A stretch of DNA of 20,116 bases from Pseudorhodobacter antarcticus (lineage in GTDB: Bacteria > Pseudomonadota > Alphaproteobacteria > Rhodobacterales > Rhodobacteraceae). Both the position numbers and the translations under genes were made by a program. Every line of letters begins with the position of its first letter. The stretch's first letter is position 1. The notes beneath the pieces are model-generated. The model made no database searches. It had not been told where the DNA came from and saw only the letters and a list, made by a program, of their open reading frames with translations. Positions 7,670-15,164 of this stretch are shown piece by piece. The stretch lies in assembly GCA_945897655.1 (NCBI GenBank), contig CAMDHB010000020.1, positions 1 to 20,116 on the forward strand, written 5' to 3'.

Positions 7670-9600
7670 TGGCGGCCACCGCACGCCACGCCACAACCGC
7701 CAGACTGATCCTTGCGCTTGCCGTGGGTCTGGTTCTGGTCAAGTCCCTGCTGCCCGCAGGTCTGATACGTCCGCCCGAATGGCTGGTGATGCCGTTTGCA
7801 GACTGGATCAATGGCGTCTTTTACTTTCTGCAAAACGACCTAGGCCTGATGACCCTGACGCGCGCCTTTTCCGATGTGGTGGAATGGTTGCTGGATGTCA
7901 CCGCGAACCTGCTTTACGGCAAGAACCGCTGGCCTAACCTCGGCCCCATCCCGTGGGGCGTTATCGCCGTCACCGCATTCATGGCCGGTTACGCGCTCAA
8001 GGGCTGGCGTCTGGCCGCCCTTAGCGGCGGCACCTTTGTCTGGATCGCCCTGATGGGCCAGTGGCAATGGGCGATGGAAACCCTGTCCGTCATCGTCGTG
8101 GCAGCCCCCTTTTCGGTCACGTTGGGATTGGTGCTTGGCGTCCTCGCATGGCGCTCAGCATCCTTCGAACGCGTCCTGAACCCCATCCTGAACATCGCGC
8201 AATCCCTGCCGCATTTCGCCTACATGATCCCCGTCGTCGTGTTCATCGGCGTCGGCCCCAAGGCCGGGGCCATCGTGACCATCATCTTTTCCGTCCCCCC
8301 CATGATCCGCATGACCCTGCTGGGCCTGAAGAAAGTCCCCGAGGAGGTGATCGAGGCTGGCAAGATGTCCGGCGCCACCCGCTGGCAATTGCTGACCCGC
8401 GCGCGTATCCCCACCGCCCGGGCCGAAATTCTGATCGGTGTCAATCAGGTCATCATGCAATGTCTGGCAATGGTCGTGCTGGCCAGCTTCATCGGCATGC
8501 CCGGTCTGGGCCAGAAACTGCTGCAACTGCTGCAAGCGCTGAAAATCGGCCTGTCGGTTGAAATCGGCGTGACCATCGTTCTATTGGCCGTCACCCTTGA
8601 CCGCCTGTCCAAGGCCTGGGCCCTGCGCCTGCCCGAACACGGTCACCCCAGCCCCCTCTGGCTGCAACGCCACCGCCTGCTGGTCATCTGGCTGGCGCTT
8701 TGCGCTCTGGCCTTCGCCCTCGCCCATTTCTTCCCCTGTTTCCTGGAGGTTGAACGCAAGCAGGCCCTGTCCGTCGCCAAGCCGATTGATGCCCTGATGG
8801 ACCAAGTCATCCGCCTGATCGCCCCCGTCACGGCATGGCTGCGCTGGTTCCTGATCACCTGGGTCCTGATCCCGATGCGGGACGCCTATCTGTGGCTGCC
8901 CTTCACCGCTGTCCTGTCACTGCTGGCCGCCATCGGTTGGGCCATCGGGGGGCTGCGGTCTGCCGCGATCTGCGTCGCCTATTTCGGGCTGATCGCCATG
9001 TCGGGCTGGTGGGACCGCGCCATGATCACCGTCTACATGGTCACCATCTCCGTCGCCCTCGCCGCCCTGATCGGCCTGCCCTTGGGAATCTGGGCCGCGC
9101 GGAACACGACCCGCGCCGCGCGTGTCCTCCTGGTCTGCGACACCGCCCAAACCTTTCCCAGCTTCATCTACCTCATCCCCGTCATCATGCTGTTCGGCGT
9201 CAACGATGTGGCGGTCGTGGCCGCCGTGGTGGTTTTCGCCGCCGTCCCCATCGTCCGCTACACGGTCGAGGGTTTGCAAAACGTCCCCCCCGAACTGATC
9301 GAGGCCGCCAACATGAGCGGGGCCACCCGCCGCCAGCTTCTGTGGCACGTCCGCCTGCCGATGGCACTGCCCACCATGCTGGTGGGCGCAAACCAGTCCG
9401 TGATGTTTTCCCTGTTCATGGTCATCATCGCGGCCTTCATCGGCACACAAGACCTGGGCCAGGAAATGCAGCGCGCCCTGTCATCCACCGATGTGGGCAA
9501 AGGTCTGGTCCTGGGCCTTGCCGTGGCCTTCATGGGCCTGATGACCGATCACCTGATCCTGCGCTGGTCCGAGGGTCGCAAGCGCACCCTGGGGATCTGA
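7669..9600 (+). CDS. tmoV: Fused double-domain permease of TMAO (glycine betaine-type) ABC importer
   Basis: A 643-residue integral membrane protein made of two tandem ProW/OpuAB-type permease halves in one chain. Each half has the cytoplasmic EAA loop that docks on the ATPase: VIEAGKMSGATRWQLL (about residue 227) and LIEAANMSGATRRQLL (about residue 543). Each loop is followed by the family motifs GVNQVIMQCLAMVVLASFIG and GANQSVMFSLFMVIIAAFIG. Each half also has its own substrate-path motif, QSLPHFAYMIPVVVFIGV and QTFPSFIYLIPVIMLFGV. ProW of E. coli is a single half that dimerises; the fused form matches roseobacter TMAO and choline-type importers. It starts at ATG 7669, overlapping the ATPase stop. 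It probably ends the tmo operon, since a 138-bp gap follows. The permease role is certain; TMAO as cargo rests on context. Confidence 0.82.
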   Translation: MAATARHATTARLILALAVGLVLVKSLLPAGLIRPPEWLVMPFADWINGVFYFLQNDLGLMTLTRAFSDVVEWLLDVTANLLYGKNRWPNLGPIPWGVIAVTAFMAGYALKGWRLAALSGGTFVWIALMGQWQWAMETLSVIVVAAPFSVTLGLVLGVLAWRSASFERVLNPILNIAQSLPHFAYMIPVVVFIGVGPKAGAIVTIIFSVPPMIRMTLLGLKKVPEEVIEAGKMSGATRWQLLTRARIPTARAEILIGVNQVIMQCLAMVVLASFIGMPGLGQKLLQLLQALKIGLSVEIGVTIVLLAVTLDRLSKAWALRLPEHGHPSPLWLQRHRLLVIWLALCALAFALAHFFPCFLEVERKQALSVAKPIDALMDQVIRLIAPVTAWLRWFLITWVLIPMRDAYLWLPFTAVLSLLAAIGWAIGGLRSAAICVAYFGLIAMSGWWDRAMITVYMVTISVALAALIGLPLGIWAARNTTRAARVLLVCDTAQTFPSFIYLIPVIMLFGVNDVAVVAAVVVFAAVPIVRYTVEGLQNVPPELIEAANMSGATRRQLLWHVRLPMALPTMLVGANQSVMFSLFMVIIAAFIGTQDLGQEMQRALSSTDVGKGLVLGLAVAFMGLMTDHLILRWSEGRKRTLGI

Positions 9601-9619
9601 TGCACCCCTTCAGGTGTCG

Positions 9620-9639
9620 CGTTCTGGCCCGTTCTGGCA
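9620..9639. repeat. Tandem decamer repeat in the gap before the orphan permeases
   Basis: Two abutting decamers, CGTTCTGGCC and CGTTCTGGCA, match at nine of ten positions and repeat at one helical turn. They lie 20 bases after the tmoV stop and about 100 bases before the next start. The rest of the 138-bp gap (9601-9738) shows no gene and no recognisable ATPase or binding-protein remnant. The CCGTTC part resembles the tor-box-like decamer at 5516, which may be coincidence. Confidence 0.4.
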
Positions 9640-9738
9640 GAAAGGGGCTGGGCACGCCCGTCGAAATCGGTCCAACATGGGCAAAGCCCGTTTCCCGGAA
9701 CCCCGCCTTGCCCCAGCACCCACCACAGGACCCGCCCC

Positions 9739-10614
9739 ATGAGACTGCATGACAATCGGGCCTGGTTTCTGGTGCTGCCCGCGGCTGCGGTGATGGTCTT
9801 TGTCGGGCTGCTGCCGCTGGTCACCGTCCTCAACTTCTCGTTCCATGACATCTTCTCGCTGGATCAGGTCTATTGGGTCGGGATGGACTGGTATGCCGAG
9901 ATCATCACCTCCTCCCGCTTTCACGCCAGCCTGCTGCGCAGCCTTGCCTTCTCGGCCATCGTGCTGTCGGTGCAGATCCCCCTCGGCATCGGGGTGGCGC
10001 TGCTATTGGTACGTTCAGGGCGGATGGGCCTTGTGATGCTGCTCTTGGTGGCGGTGCCGCTGGTCGTTCCGTGGAACATGATCCCGGTGATGTGGCTGAA
10101 CCTTGTGAACCCCCGCACCGGGCTGGCCGGGCTGGCCATGGTCTGGCTGGGCATCGGGTTCGATTACAAATTCACCGCGCTGCACACTTGGATATTGCTG
10201 GTGGTGATGGACACATGGCACTGGCTGGGGCTGGTGGTGATCCTGTCCTATGCCGCCTTCTCCGGCATCCCGCAGCCCTATTATCAGGCCGCCGCCATCG
10301 ATGGTGCCTCGCGCCTGGCCGTGTTCCGCCATATCGAACTGCCCCGCGTCACAGGTGCGCTGTCCATCGTTCTGCTGCTGCGCTTTGTCGACAGCTTCAT
10401 GATCTATACCGAGGCTTTTGCCATCAACGCCGGTGGCCCCAGCGGCAAGACCACCTTCCTGTCGCTTGACCTGGGCGAGGAGATCAAGGGCTTCAGCTAT
10501 GGCACCGCCGCCGCCCTGTCGATGGTCTATTTCCTGATTGTCCTGACCGTCGTCTGGGCCTTTGTCACCTTGACCGAAAACCGCAAGCGCCATCAGGAAA
10601 GGGCTATCGAATGA
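9739..10614 (+). CDS. MalF/UgpA-type ABC permease, GlpP-like (orphan)
   Basis: A 291-residue polytopic membrane protein of the carbohydrate/glycerol ABC permease class (about six membrane segments). It shares long stretches with GlpP later in the window: RAWFLVLP at the N-terminus, the EAA-type loop YYQAAAIDGASRLAVFRHIELPR, and LLLRFVDSFMIYTEAFAINAGGP. It is therefore a paralogue of GlpP. The start ATG 9739 has AGGA eight bases upstream. Its stop overlaps the next permease start by four bases (ATGA), so the two are coupled. No ATPase or binding protein of the matching class lies next to it, as would be normal. It could use GlpS/GlpT, work with genes elsewhere, or be the remainder of a reduced operon. 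The substrate is unknown; glycerol or another polyol is possible by similarity. Confidence 0.8.
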   Translation: MRLHDNRAWFLVLPAAAVMVFVGLLPLVTVLNFSFHDIFSLDQVYWVGMDWYAEIITSSRFHASLLRSLAFSAIVLSVQIPLGIGVALLLVRSGRMGLVMLLLVAVPLVVPWNMIPVMWLNLVNPRTGLAGLAMVWLGIGFDYKFTALHTWILLVVMDTWHWLGLVVILSYAAFSGIPQPYYQAAAIDGASRLAVFRHIELPRVTGALSIVLLLRFVDSFMIYTEAFAINAGGPSGKTTFLSLDLGEEIKGFSYGTAAALSMVYFLIVLTVVWAFVTLTENRKRHQERAIE

Positions 10615-11417
10615 CCAAACCCGGCCCCGCTTTCCTGTGGTTCCGCGCCGTGGCCTTTGCGGCACTGGCCCTGCTGATCCTGCTGCCACTGGCGCAAACC
10701 ATCCTGCTCAGCTTCATCGCCACCCTGCCGCATGACGGGGTGCCCCTGGGCGAGATTGGACTGGTCAACTACCGCAACATCTTTGCCACCCCGGCGCTGG
10801 TCGCCTCGATCTGGAATGCGCTGATCTATGTCCTGTTGAACGTCGCCCTGTGCCTTGCCGCCGGCCTGCCTGCGGCCTATGCCTTTGCCCGGTTCCGCTT
10901 TACCGGAGACCGGCATTTCCTGTTCCTGATGCTGGCCTTCCGCGTGACACCGCCCGTCGTGCTGTCGCTGCCCATCTTCATCCTGTTCGCGCAGGTCAAC
11001 CTCGTGAACTCGCCCGTCGGGATCGCTCTGGTGCATTGCCTGTTCAATCTGCCCATCGCGATCTGGATTCTGGAGCGCTTCATCTCGGCCATCCCGCGCG
11101 CGTTTGATGAAACCGCCTTCATCGACGGCCACACCCTGCCAAGCTTCTTCTTCCGTCACCTGATCCCCGCCATCGCCCCCGGCATCGGTGTTGCGGCGTT
11201 CTTCTGCTTCATCTTTTCCTGGGTCGAAGTGGTCTTTGCCCGCATCTTGACCGTGACCGGCGGCAAGCCCATGACCATGGCGATCAACGCGCTGTTCACC
11301 TTTCAAACCGACATAGGGCTTGTCATGGCGATGACGGTGTTTTCGCTGTTGCCGGGCCTTGCCATGATCTGGTTCGTGCGCAACCACATCAGCCGCGGCT
11401 TTGAAATTCGGACCTGA
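10611..11417 (+). CDS. MalG/UgpE-type ABC permease, GlpQ-like (orphan)
   Basis: A 268-residue partner permease, with about six membrane segments and the cytoplasmic EAA loop IPRAFDETAFIDGHTLPSFF. It is a clear paralogue of GlpQ in this window: both carry AHCLFN or VHCLFN, DETA.IDG, IGVAAFFCF.FSWVE and a C-terminal FVRNHISRGF / FVRNYIAKGF. Start ATG 10611 overlaps the preceding stop. The frame is intact and free of stops, so there is no sign of decay despite missing cognate subunits. It converges on glpR and ends just before an 18-bp hairpin. Its cargo cannot be read from sequence. Confidence 0.8.
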   Translation: MTKPGPAFLWFRAVAFAALALLILLPLAQTILLSFIATLPHDGVPLGEIGLVNYRNIFATPALVASIWNALIYVLLNVALCLAAGLPAAYAFARFRFTGDRHFLFLMLAFRVTPPVVLSLPIFILFAQVNLVNSPVGIALVHCLFNLPIAIWILERFISAIPRAFDETAFIDGHTLPSFFFRHLIPAIAPGIGVAAFFCFIFSWVEVVFARILTVTGGKPMTMAINALFTFQTDIGLVMAMTVFSLLPGLAMIWFVRNHISRGFEIRT

Positions 11418-11425
11418 GCCTTGGG

Positions 11426-11466
11426 GCGAATTGCCTTCATTCTAAACCAGAATGCAGGCAATTCGC
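11426..11466. terminator. Bidirectional hairpin between the orphan permeases and glpR
   Basis: The arms 11426-11443 (GCGAATTGCCTTCATTCT) and 11449-11466 (AGAATGCAGGCAATTCGC) pair over 18 positions with one mismatch around a 5-nt loop. It sits between convergent stops (11415-11417 plus; 11468-11470 minus) and almost touches the glpR stop. There is no strong T-run on either side; the call rests on stem length and location. Confidence 0.7.
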
Positions 11467-11467
11467 T

Positions 11468-12226
11468 CTAACCCACCACCACGCCGGTGCCCCATTCGGC
11501 ACAGCGCTTGGCCAAGGCATCGGGCAAGGGCGCATCGGTGAACAGCGTCGTCACCTCGGCCAATGAGGCCAGCCGAACTGGCGCAGACCGCCCGAGTTTT
11601 GACGCATCGCACGCCAGAAAAACCTGCCGCGCCTGCCGGATGATCGCCTTGGACACCCGTACTTCGGCCAGATCGAAATCCAGCAAGTCGCCCTCGGCAT
11701 CCATCGCCGATGCGCCGATCACGGCATAATCAACCTTGAACAGGCCAAAGAACTCGGTCGTCAACTCCCCGACCAACCCGCCATCAGACCGGCGCAGCGC
11801 GCCCCCTGCCACGATGATCTCACAGCCCTCATTGGCGACAAGGATGTTAGCCACGTTCATGTTGTTGGTGATCACCGTGATGTTGCGATGCCCCAGCAAT
11901 TCACGCGCGACGGCTTCGGTTGTGGTGCCAAGGTTCATGATGATCGAACAGTTTTCTGGAATCGCCGCCGCACAGGCCCGCGCGATCGCCGCCTTCGCCT
12001 CCTCGTTCATCCGGCGGCGCTGGACATAGCCCACATTGGCAACCCCGGTGCGTGGCCGGGCCCCGCCATGCACCCGGTCCAGATGGCCCGCGTCGGTAAG
12101 TTCGGTCAGGTCGCGGCGGATGGTCTGCAGCGTCACCTCGAACCGCTGCGCCAAATCCTCGACCACCACGCGACCCTCGGCACGCGCAATCTCCAGAATC
12201 TCGTTCTGCCGAAAACTCAGGGCCAC
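11468..12226 (-). CDS. glpR: DeoR-family glycerol-3-phosphate regulon repressor
   Basis: A 252-residue DeoR-family repressor. The N-terminal helix-turn-helix (about residues 18-45) reads VVVEDLAQRFEVTLQTIRRDL, followed by the family signature HLDRVHGGARP. The C-terminal sugar-phosphate-binding domain has IIMNLGTTTEAVA and the later DFDLAEVRVSKAII. In E. coli, GlpR releases DNA on binding glycerol-3-phosphate, the substrate of GlpD. It is divergent from glpD across 257 bp, the standard layout in rhizobial and Rhodobacterales glp loci, so both autoregulation and control of glpDSTPQUV are likely. The start is GTG 12226, with AAGGAA seven bases upstream. Without the glp neighbours it could be taken for another DeoR paralogue; with them GlpR is a confident call. 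Confidence 0.88.
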   Translation of the reverse strand: MALSFRQNEILEIARAEGRVVVEDLAQRFEVTLQTIRRDLTELTDAGHLDRVHGGARPRTGVANVGYVQRRRMNEEAKAAIARACAAAIPENCSIIMNLGTTTEAVARELLGHRNITVITNNMNVANILVANEGCEIIVAGGALRRSDGGLVGELTTEFFGLFKVDYAVIGASAMDAEGDLLDFDLAEVRVSKAIIRQARQVFLACDASKLGRSAPVRLASLAEVTTLFTDAPLPDALAKRCAEWGTGVVVG

Positions 12227-12483
12227 GCCAAAGTTCCTTTGTGTTCACCCGCCATACCCAAAGCTTCAGACAGGACGTGATACGAATCAAGCCGAAAAGC
12301 CAATGCGCTGCAGTGCGGCGTGAGAATTCAATTGCAGGCTTCTTCCAATCCCATCAAGCCGTTATCGTTTGCCGCAGGTGCGCAATTGATCGAATTCGCC
12401 AAAAACGCGCAAAAACGAATATTGATTGTTGACCGACGGGCTGAATCGCGCCACCTTGCCGCCAGGTTTGGGAGAAGAATTCT
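12227..12483. promoter_or_regulatory. glpR/glpD divergent control region with candidate GlpR operator
   Basis: The most striking element is the 10-bp-period direct repeat CAAAAACGCG / CAAAAACGAA at 12400-12419, with a related inverted element ATCGTTTGC at 12364-12372. A-rich CGAAA-type direct repeats are a common form of DeoR-family operator, so this is a candidate GlpR site. There are also two EcoRI-like GAATTC islands (about 12323 and 12392) flanked by CAATTG/GCAATTG in imperfect inverted order. The glpD ribosome site GGGAGAAG is at 12470-12477. No convincing -35/-10 pair was found. Confidence 0.45.
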
Positions 12484-14082
12484 GTGACGATTGCGCAAAG
12501 GCCCGACATGGCCGACCTGTTCATCATCGGCGGCGGCATCAACGGCTGCGGCATTGCCCGTGATGCGGCAGGGCGGGGCCTGTCGGTCTTGCTGGCTGAA
12601 CAGGGCGATCTGGCACAGGCCACCTCCTCGGCCTCGACCAAGCTTTTTCACGGCGGATTGCGGTATCTGGAGTATTTCGAGTTCCGTCTGGTGCGCGAGG
12701 CTTTGGAAGAGCGTGAAACCCTGCTGGTCGCCATGCCCCACATCTCGTGGCCCATGCGCTTTGTGCTGCCGATCCACCCCGACATGCGGTTTGAAGGCGA
12801 CACGCCCACGTCCCGCCTGCTGGCCCGCTTCATGCCCTGGATGCAGGGCCGTCGCCCGTCCTGGTTGATCAGGCTGGGGCTGTTCCTTTATGACACGCTG
12901 GGCGGTCGCAAGATCCTGCCCGCCACCCGCACCTTGAACCTGCAAAAAGACCCCGCCGGCCGCCCCCTGCGCCCGGAGTTTCGACACGCCTATGAATATT
13001 CCGACTGCTGGATCGAAGATTCGCGTCTGGTCGCCCTGAACGCCCGTGACGCCGCCCAGCGTGGCGCGCAGGTGATGACCCGCACCCGCGTGACACGGGC
13101 CGAACGGATGGGGGACCACTGGCAGGTCACGACCGAGGGCCCCGACGGCCCCGCCACCCACCGCGCCCGCGCTCTGGTCAATGCCGGTGGCCCTTGGGTC
13201 AGCAGCATCATCGCCAATGTGGCACGCATCAACTCGACCGAAGGTGTGCGTCTGGTGCGCGGCAGCCATATCGTCACCCGCAAACTTTATGACCATGACC
13301 GCTGCTATTTTCTGCAAGGCACCGATGGGCGGATCATCTTTGCCATTCCCTACGAACAGGACTTCACCCTGATCGGCACGACCGACCACGACCACACGGG
13401 CACCCCGTCCGAAGCCAAATGCACGGATGAGGAGCGCGACTATCTTCTGGCCTTTGCCAGCCGATATTTCGCCAAACCAGTCACCCGCGACGATGTGGTC
13501 TGGACCTACTCCGGCGTGCGCCCGCTTTATGCCGATGGCGCCAAGTCGGCCACGGCGGCGACCCGCGATTATGTCCTGTCGCTGGATGAAAACGGCCCGC
13601 CGATGCTGAACGTCTTTGGCGGCAAGATCACCACTTACCGCCGCTTGGCCGAGGCGGCCTTGGCCAAACTGGGCACAGCCTTCCCCGCCGCCAAAGGCCC
13701 CTGGACCGCCCGCGCCCCCCTGCCCGGCGGTGACTTCCCCCATGACGGCGTCGCCGCCCTGCGCGCCGCCCTGATGTCCGATTACCCCTTCTTGTCCGAA
13801 ACCTGGGCCGCCCGCCTGATCCGCGCCTATGGCACCGAGGCGCGCACCCTGCTGGGCACCGCCCGCAGCGCCGCCGACCTTGGCCAGGATTTCGGTGCGA
13901 CCCTGACCGAGGCCGAAGTGTCTTGGCTGATGCGTCACGAATGGGCATATCGGGCCGATGACATCGTCTGGCGCCGCACCAAACTGGGCCTGCGCATGAC
14001 ACCTGCACAAATAGCCGCTTTGGATGCCTTCATGGCGCAGGATGCGGCAGTCCGACAGAAAGAGGGCACTTATGGCGCTTGA
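12484..14082 (+). CDS. glpD: Glycerol-3-phosphate dehydrogenase (aerobic, FAD)
   Basis: A 532-residue FAD-dependent glycerol-3-phosphate dehydrogenase, peripheral on the inner membrane, which oxidises glycerol-3-phosphate to dihydroxyacetone phosphate and passes electrons to quinone. The N-terminus has the FAD-binding motif DLFIIGGGINGCGIARDAA. Further family motifs are SSASTKLFHGGLRYLE, YSDCWIEDSRLVALNA, RGSHIVTRKLY, TTDHDHTG and FGGKITTYRRLAEAAL. The start GTG 12484 has GGGAGAAG nine bases upstream; ATG 12508 is an alternative that would begin nearer the usual family N-terminus (MADLFIIGGG). It is first in the operon, with its 3' end overlapping glpS by 11 bases. Glycerol kinase, which makes its substrate, is not in the window. 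The function is secure. Confidence 0.94.
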   Translation: MTIAQRPDMADLFIIGGGINGCGIARDAAGRGLSVLLAEQGDLAQATSSASTKLFHGGLRYLEYFEFRLVREALEERETLLVAMPHISWPMRFVLPIHPDMRFEGDTPTSRLLARFMPWMQGRRPSWLIRLGLFLYDTLGGRKILPATRTLNLQKDPAGRPLRPEFRHAYEYSDCWIEDSRLVALNARDAAQRGAQVMTRTRVTRAERMGDHWQVTTEGPDGPATHRARALVNAGGPWVSSIIANVARINSTEGVRLVRGSHIVTRKLYDHDRCYFLQGTDGRIIFAIPYEQDFTLIGTTDHDHTGTPSEAKCTDEERDYLLAFASRYFAKPVTRDDVVWTYSGVRPLYADGAKSATAATRDYVLSLDENGPPMLNVFGGKITTYRRLAEAALAKLGTAFPAAKGPWTARAPLPGGDFPHDGVAALRAALMSDYPFLSETWAARLIRAYGTEARTLLGTARSAADLGQDFGATLTEAEVSWLMRHEWAYRADDIVWRRTKLGLRMTPAQIAALDAFMAQDAAVRQKEGTYGA

Positions 14083-15160
14083 ACTTGACGCGGTAAGCCG
14101 GGTTGTAAAGGGGCAGGTTCACATCCAGCCCACCAGCCTGACGCTCGACAAGGGCACGATGAACGTCCTGCTTGGGCCAACCCTGTCGGGCAAAACCTCG
14201 CTGATGCGGCTGATGGCGGGTCTGGATGCGCCGACCACGGGCCGCATTCTTTGGCATGGTCAGGATGTGACCGGCCAACGTGTGCAAGACCGCAAGGTTG
14301 CAATGGTCTACCAGCAGTTCATCAACTACCCCGCCATGACGGTCTATGACAACATCGCCTCGCCCATGCGCCTCTTGGGCAAATCCAACACGGAAATCGA
14401 CCGCGCCGTCCGCGACACCGCCGATATGCTGAAACTGACGCCGATGCTGGCCCGCAAGCCGCTGGAACTGTCCGGCGGCCAGCAACAGCGCTGCGCCCTT
14501 GCCCGTGCGCTGGTCAAGGGGGCAGGGCTGGTCCTGCTGGATGAACCCCTGGCCAACCTTGACTACAAACTGCGCGAAGAGTTGCGTGCCGAAATCCCCC
14601 GGATTTTTGAGGCGTCAGGGGCCATCTTCGTCTATGCCACCACTGAACCCGAAGAGGCGTTGTTGCTGGGCGGCCGCACCGCCACCCTGTGGCAAGGCCG
14701 CGTCACCCAGTTCGGCCCAACCACTCAAGTCTACCGCCAACCGGCCGACGCCACCACCGCAAGGGTGTTCAGCGATCCGCCAATGAACTTTCTGCCCTGC
14801 GAAAAGTCGGGCGACAGGGTCACCTTCGCAGATGGCGCGGTGATCCCGGCAACCGGCCCGTTGGCTGGGCTGGCCAATGGCCGCTATACCGCCGGGTTCC
14901 GGGCCAATCACCTGGCCCTTCATGCCCCCTCTCCTGCGGCGGTTGGCTTTGACTGCCGCCTTGGCGTGTTCGAAATCACCGGCTCGGAAACCTTTTTGCA
15001 CCTGACCCACGGGCCCAGCCGCTGGGTGGCGCTGATACACGGCATTCACGACCTGCAAGACGGGGCCCAGATGCGCCTCTGGCTTGACCCCGCGCATGTC
15101 TATCTCTTCAACGCCGAGGGGCTGCTTGCAGCACCCGCGCCCTATGCGATGGCGGCTTGA
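14072..15160 (+). CDS. glpS: GlpS, glycerol ABC importer ATPase with degenerate switch loop
   Basis: A 362-residue MalK/UgpC-class ATPase, one of two that drive glycerol uptake. Walker A is GPTLSGKT (residues 35-42), the signature LSGGQQQR starts at 133, and Walker B has Asp157/Glu158 in LVLLDEPLANLD. The switch (H) loop, normally YVTHD, here reads VYATTEPEEA, so Thr191 replaces the catalytic histidine. The C-terminal TOBE-type region starts near SDPPMNFLPC. Start ATG 14072 lies inside the glpD 3' end (11-nt overlap), with GAGGG upstream; the longer frame from 14024 reads back into glpD and is not real. GlpT follows after four bases. The missing histidine complements the altered signature of GlpT, so the pair probably forms an asymmetric heterodimer. 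Confidence 0.9.
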   Translation: MALELDAVSRVVKGQVHIQPTSLTLDKGTMNVLLGPTLSGKTSLMRLMAGLDAPTTGRILWHGQDVTGQRVQDRKVAMVYQQFINYPAMTVYDNIASPMRLLGKSNTEIDRAVRDTADMLKLTPMLARKPLELSGGQQQRCALARALVKGAGLVLLDEPLANLDYKLREELRAEIPRIFEASGAIFVYATTEPEEALLLGGRTATLWQGRVTQFGPTTQVYRQPADATTARVFSDPPMNFLPCEKSGDRVTFADGAVIPATGPLAGLANGRYTAGFRANHLALHAPSPAAVGFDCRLGVFEITGSETFLHLTHGPSRWVALIHGIHDLQDGAQMRLWLDPAHVYLFNAEGLLAAPAPYAMAA

Positions 15161-15164
15161 TCTC

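Noticed and set aside
5636..9600. Reading the importer as a choline or glycine betaine (ProU/Opu) system
   Set aside because: It cannot be excluded by sequence, since the aromatic cage is shared, but the fused permease and direct pairing with torTSR make TMAO the better call.
9601..9738. Remnant of a lost ATPase or binding protein in the gap before the orphan permeases
   Set aside because: Translated frames in the gap show no Walker, signature, TOBE or binding-protein motif; nothing supports a pseudogene.
12323..12397. Imperfect inverted GAATTC/CAATTG islands in the glpR-glpD gap as an operator
   Set aside because: The arms match only with insertions and are far apart. The direct repeat nearby is a better candidate.
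12328..14010. 560-codon open frame on the minus strand opposite glpD
   Set aside because: It is a shadow of glpD in GC-rich DNA: the composition is Gly/Gln/Ala-rich with no recognisable domain, and the plus strand encodes a full, motif-complete dehydrogenase.
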